Source: a virus
Direction: 5' to 3' (one strand)
IMG/VR virus record: IMGVR_UViG_3300010885_058378
Span: 62,001 to 126,000 of that record
DNA length: 64,000 nt
The translations under genes and the position numbers were made by a program. The notes beneath the pieces were generated by a model. The model had not been told where the DNA came from and made no database searches. It saw only the letters and a list, made by a program, of their open reading frames with translations. The number at the start of each line of letters is the position of its first letter. The first letter of the stretch is position 1. This document shows positions 62,666 through 64,000 of this stretch, piece by piece.

Positions 62666-63787
62666 TCAGTCACCCACTATAGCATCGTTAGTATTATCTA
62701 CAAAACTAATAGCCGTAGGATCAGTACCAGTGCCGAATGTTCCGCTACCAGTTACAACAAGCTTATTAAAGGTTTGATAGCTATATGTGACAGTAGCATT
62801 ACCACCACCAGTATCTCCACCATTATAATTAACACTTGTTAGTTTATTCTTTTTTCCAAGATCAAGCCTTAATGAATCATTAATACCAGAACCACAAATA
62901 ACAATATTAACTTCTTTATCTTGTAAATTCTTATAAACAGTAGAACAACTTGATGTTAGTGAACTAAAGTCTGAAGCCTCAACCATATCTCCACTAGCAG
63001 CAATAATTTGGAATTCACTAGTAACTTCGAGTGGGAATGTTACATAACGATAGTATGGAGCCATGGATCCTAGTTCGTAAATTGCTTCACGACCAAGGTT
63101 AGCACTAATAGTAACGCTTTGCATTCTTGGCTTTCCACCACCAGGAGCAGGAATACCACCGCCAACACCAGTTGGAATAATACTTTGTACCGTGTTATAT
63201 TTATAACGTCTAGCAATTGATGGAGCTGTCATGGTTCCAGCGTCAGTGCCTCCACCGAAGATACCATTCGAACTTGGAGCCCCATTTAATCCGCTATTCC
63301 ATACTTTATTATTTCCAACAAGGGTAACGTCTTCTGTAGCATTTCCTTCAACAGGAATGGTATAGCTAATGCTTGACAAATACATTCCGCTGCAGTCAAC
63401 ATAATTACTTGGTGTTCCAGTAGCTGCTGCTAAATCGTCGCTATAAAGACCTAAACGAACGTTAACTCTATTATTGGCTAAGGAAACAAGTTCTTTTCCA
63501 CTAGCACTAGCAGGACCAGCACTTCCACCCATGCATAATAGATATAGTGGGAATGTTCCATCAATAACTTTGCTCATTGTAACTTCAACTTCAGGAACAT
63601 TTTCAATGTTGTCATAAAGTTCGATTTGACCTAATTGAAAAACTTGTTCTAGTGTGAAGTTTGTTGTGATGCCTATGCTTTGTAAGCCTCTGGGATAGTA
63701 CCAGTTACCATTAACTGATGTTCCGTCTACGTTTTGTCCTTTAAGAGCAACACCTTGTGTGGCGTAAAAAATTCTATTAAATGGCAT
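62666..63787 (-). CDS. Probable major tail tube protein, 373 aa
   Basis: A 373-residue protein starting MPFNRIFYATQGVALKG with repeated beta-strand and turn patterns (VTISANLGREAIYELGSMAP, FPLEVTSEFQIIAASGD). Gene order matches a tail tube protein upstream of chaperones and the tape measure. The RGLQSIGITTNFTLEQVFQL N-terminal region resembles the start of myovirus tail tubes. GGAG lies nine bases before the ATG. Identification is by position and fold pattern, not by a specific signature. A neck or decoration protein is the alternative. Confidence 0.55.
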   Translation of the reverse strand: MPFNRIFYATQGVALKGQNVDGTSVNGNWYYPRGLQSIGITTNFTLEQVFQLGQIELYDNIENVPEVEVTMSKVIDGTFPLYLLCMGGSAGPASASGKELVSLANNRVNVRLGLYSDDLAAATGTPSNYVDCSGMYLSSISYTIPVEGNATEDVTLVGNNKVWNSGLNGAPSSNGIFGGGTDAGTMTAPSIARRYKYNTVQSIIPTGVGGGIPAPGGGKPRMQSVTISANLGREAIYELGSMAPYYRYVTFPLEVTSEFQIIAASGDMVEASDFSSLTSSCSTVYKNLQDKEVNIVICGSGINDSLRLDLGKKNKLTSVNYNGGDTGGGNATVTYSYQTFNKLVVTGSGTFGTGTDPTAISFVDNTNDAIVGD

Positions 63788-63838
63788 TTGTATTCTCCGA
63801 ATAAGGGGTGTTTTGATTTATATGTAATATACACCAAG

Positions 63839-64000
63839 TCATGGAAAAATTTCTATCGACCATCTGATAAGACCATTATATAAGTTGCTGCTCAAAGTAT
63901 TCATTTCGCCAAGACTGCTACTTTTAATATTACACCAATACTGCCTAAAATTAGATACCAAATCAGGATAATTTTGTCCATTTCGATTAATGCTTCCTTC
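63839..64000 (-). CDS. C-terminal end of an unknown protein, partial
   Basis: Fifty-three codons open to the right edge and ending at the TGA at 63841-63839. The residues include QNYPDLVSNFRQYWC and YNGLIRWSIEIFP; the hydrophobic aromatic C-terminus resembles those of structural adaptor proteins. It is separated from the tail tube gene by 51 bases. Too little is visible to assign a function. Confidence 0.6.
   Translation of the reverse strand, partial: EGSINRNGQNYPDLVSNFRQYWCNIKSSSLGEMNTLSSNLYNGLIRWSIEIFP

Overview
The window is a segment of an AT-rich bacteriophage genome with a long, structurally elaborate tail. The evidence is a replication/recombination and glycosyltransferase block on the plus strand facing a long tail-morphogenesis block on the minus strand. 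A consensus sigma-70 type promoter and good Shine-Dalgarno sites point to a bacterial host. The host itself is not identifiable; FGE-sulfatase folds of a type common in cyanobacteria and planctomycetes are only a weak hint. No capsid, terminase, lysis or RNA gene was seen, and no gene-free stretch exceeds about 110 bases.

Plus strand, 1-12842. The left edge holds the end of a PD-(D/E)XK homing-endonuclease-like ORF overlapping a gene that begins with a 36-residue C-terminal split intein fused to the palm of a DnaE-type DNA polymerase. This is a fractured-gene arrangement whose N-terminal half must lie left of the window. The polymerase is broken again: its fingers, HhH and OB region is a separate gene, with a 59-residue ORF and a DEDDh proofreading exonuclease lying between. 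An ssb gene follows with its own promoter and terminator. Then come eight tightly overlapping genes (glycosyltransferases, a sugar-nucleotidyltransferase-like protein and unknowns), a second endonuclease of the Vsr-like EDxHD type, a possible Rad52-like annealing protein and a zinc-ribbon protein. A strong hairpin closes the block.

Minus strand, 64000-12907, in transcription order: the end of an unknown gene; a probable tail tube protein; a small coiled-coil gene; two paralogous chaperone-like proteins separated by a 100-residue gene; a terminator-like hairpin; a 5642-residue tape measure protein; eight to ten fibre, decoration or tail-tip genes; and two giant distal-tail proteins (2140 and 2576 residues).

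Two things stand out. First, the tape measure looks like a polyvalent cargo protein. Between the first and second of four copies of a GG-DTVPAML-PGEFV module it carries a staphylococcal-nuclease-like domain with its catalytic constellation, an HExxH zincin, a P-loop domain, a TxGH/ISxTxVR nucleotidylyltransferase and a possible ADP-ribosyltransferase; a second zincin lies between copies 3 and 4. Second, two fibre genes carry FGE-sulfatase (C-type-lectin-like) domains in circularly permuted order. All assignments are from reading sequence; no search or structure prediction was run.
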